Assembly: GCA_025357355.1 (NCBI GenBank)
Contig: JANXPK010000804.1
Span: forward strand, 1 to 6,609
Origin: Rhodobacterales bacterium
GTDB lineage: Bacteria; Pseudomonadota; Alphaproteobacteria; Rhodobacterales; Rhodobacteraceae
Reading direction: 5' to 3'
DNA: 6,609 bases
Within the stretch, counting starts at the first letter, position 1. Each line of letters opens with the position of its first letter. Shown piece after piece: positions 5,755-6,609 of the stretch. Under the pieces are notes generated by a model. It ran no database searches and was not told the DNA's origin. It worked only from the letters and a program-made list of their open reading frames with translations. The position numbers and the translations under genes were made by a program.

Positions 5755-6609
5755 TCACGCACCCCAGGTCCGTTGCAACAGCGCGATCCAGTTTTGAAAA
5801 CACAGCTTCTTCATCAGAGCCTCGCCATACCCGTGATCGATCATCGCCTGTTGCAGGCGCGGCAGCCCCGCCACATCAGCAATGCCATCGGGAATGGTTG
5901 CCCCGTCAAAGTCGGACCCAAGGCCGACATGATCCTCGCCCAAGTGCTCGATCAAGTGATCCAGATGGGCCAGCACATCCTCCCACCCGATGTCCGACGA
6001 TTGCTTGCCGTCGCGGCGCAGGAACGAGGTGGCGTAGTTCAGCCCCACCATGCCGTCCGACGCCTTGATCACCGCCAGTTGCTGGTCCGTCAGGTTGCGG
6101 GTCGAAGGGGTGACGGCATGGGCGTTGGAATGGGTGGCAACAAGGGGCGCGTCCGACAGCGCCGCCACATCGTCAAAGCCCTTTTCGTTCATGTGGCTGA
6201 GGTCGATCATGATCTTGAGCGCATTGCATTCCCGGATCAGCCGCTTGCCCGCCTCTGTCAGCCCCTCTCCGGTGTCGGGGCTTGCCGGGAAGCCGAAGGG
6301 CACGCCGTTGCCAAAGATGGTGGGCCGCGACCACACCGGCCCGATCGAGCGCAATCCCATCGCGTGGAAGGCGTGCAGCGCATCCAGATTGTCGCCGATT
6401 GCCTCGGCCCCCTCCATGTGCAGAATGCCCGCGATGACGCCTTTTTGCATGCACTCACCGATCTCGGCGACGCTCCGCACCACCTTGAATTGCCCACCCG
6501 CCGCCCGCTCCATCCACAGCATGTGACCCGCCATCGCCATGGCTACCGGCAGAGCGGTCTGATCGCCGATCAGCTCCGGCAAGGGCAACAGATAAGGCGG
6601 GTTTTCCAT
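5755..6609 (-). CDS. Membrane dipeptidase family (peptidase M19) zinc hydrolase, N-terminus outside window
   Basis: Members hydrolyse dipeptides, including Cys-Gly and D-residue substrates, with a two-zinc TIM-barrel site. The 284 residues seen are the C-terminal four fifths or so of a protein of usually 330-350. The ATG at the window edge is almost certainly an internal Met, because the N-terminal zinc motif (HxD) is missing and MENPPYLLPLPE is normally interior. Counting from that Met, the visible motifs are the bridging glutamate in HMEGAE (Glu66), GPVWSRPTIFG, DLSH (His139), THSNAH (His160), PSTRNLTD and GSDFDGA (Asp233). They correspond to the remaining zinc ligands and the conserved acidic residue. 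It ends RTWGA with TGA at 5757-5755. It reads in the same direction as gcvT, but the riboswitch and a probable promoter lie between, so it is likely a separate unit. Exact substrate unknown. Confidence 0.93.
   Translation of the reverse strand: MENPPYLLPLPELIGDQTALPVAMAMAGHMLWMERAAGGQFKVVRSVAEIGECMQKGVIAGILHMEGAEAIGDNLDALHAFHAMGLRSIGPVWSRPTIFGNGVPFGFPASPDTGEGLTEAGKRLIRECNALKIMIDLSHMNEKGFDDVAALSDAPLVATHSNAHAVTPSTRNLTDQQLAVIKASDGMVGLNYATSFLRRDGKQSSDIGWEDVLAHLDHLIEHLGEDHVGLGSDFDGATIPDGIADVAGLPRLQQAMIDHGYGEALMKKLCFQNWIALLQRTWGA

Noticed and set aside
5615..5803. 62-codon reverse-strand frame between the dipeptidase end and the riboswitch
   Set aside because: It overlaps the dipeptidase coding end in another frame and runs into aptamer I. 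It has no coding character of its own.

Overview
The window looks like chromosomal DNA of a GC-rich alphaproteobacterium, most likely a member of the Rhodobacteraceae/Paracoccaceae group. This rests on strong G/C use at third codon positions, the wording of the encoded proteins, a tandem glycine riboswitch in front of gcvT, and two copies of a hairpin repeat of the form GTAGGGTGCGC...GCGCACC, which I recall as common between genes in this group. The genus is inference.

Layout. Positions 1-929 (+ strand) hold a partial unrecognised reading frame that runs in from the left edge. It overlaps or is frameshifted into a LuxR-type helix-turn-helix regulator (276-929). A short convergent intergenic region (930-1035) carries two inverted repeats. 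The reverse strand then carries the glycine cleavage operon, read right to left: tandem glycine riboswitch (about 5682-5491), leader with hairpins (5490-5441), gcvT (5440-4322), gcvH (4312-3953) and gcvP (3873-1036). Upstream of the riboswitch on the same strand is the 3' part of a membrane-dipeptidase-family gene (6609-5755), whose start lies outside the window.

How the parts work together. GcvP decarboxylates glycine and loads the aminomethyl group on the lipoyl arm of GcvH. GcvT passes the one-carbon unit to tetrahydrofolate and releases ammonia. The fourth subunit, dihydrolipoamide dehydrogenase, is not here. The riboswitch should turn the operon on when glycine is abundant. gcvT and gcvH are almost contiguous, while gcvH and gcvP are separated by 79 bases with a strong RNA hairpin.

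I found no new multi-gene system; most of the window is a well-known metabolic operon. The points most worth a second look are: a possible switch in which the gcvT ribosome-binding region copies one strand of an aptamer II stem; a dispersed repeat placed inside the riboswitch expression platform, with a second copy at the regulator's stop codon; a probable reading-frame break before the LuxR-type regulator, which also has a proline in its recognition helix; and the gcvH-gcvP hairpin.
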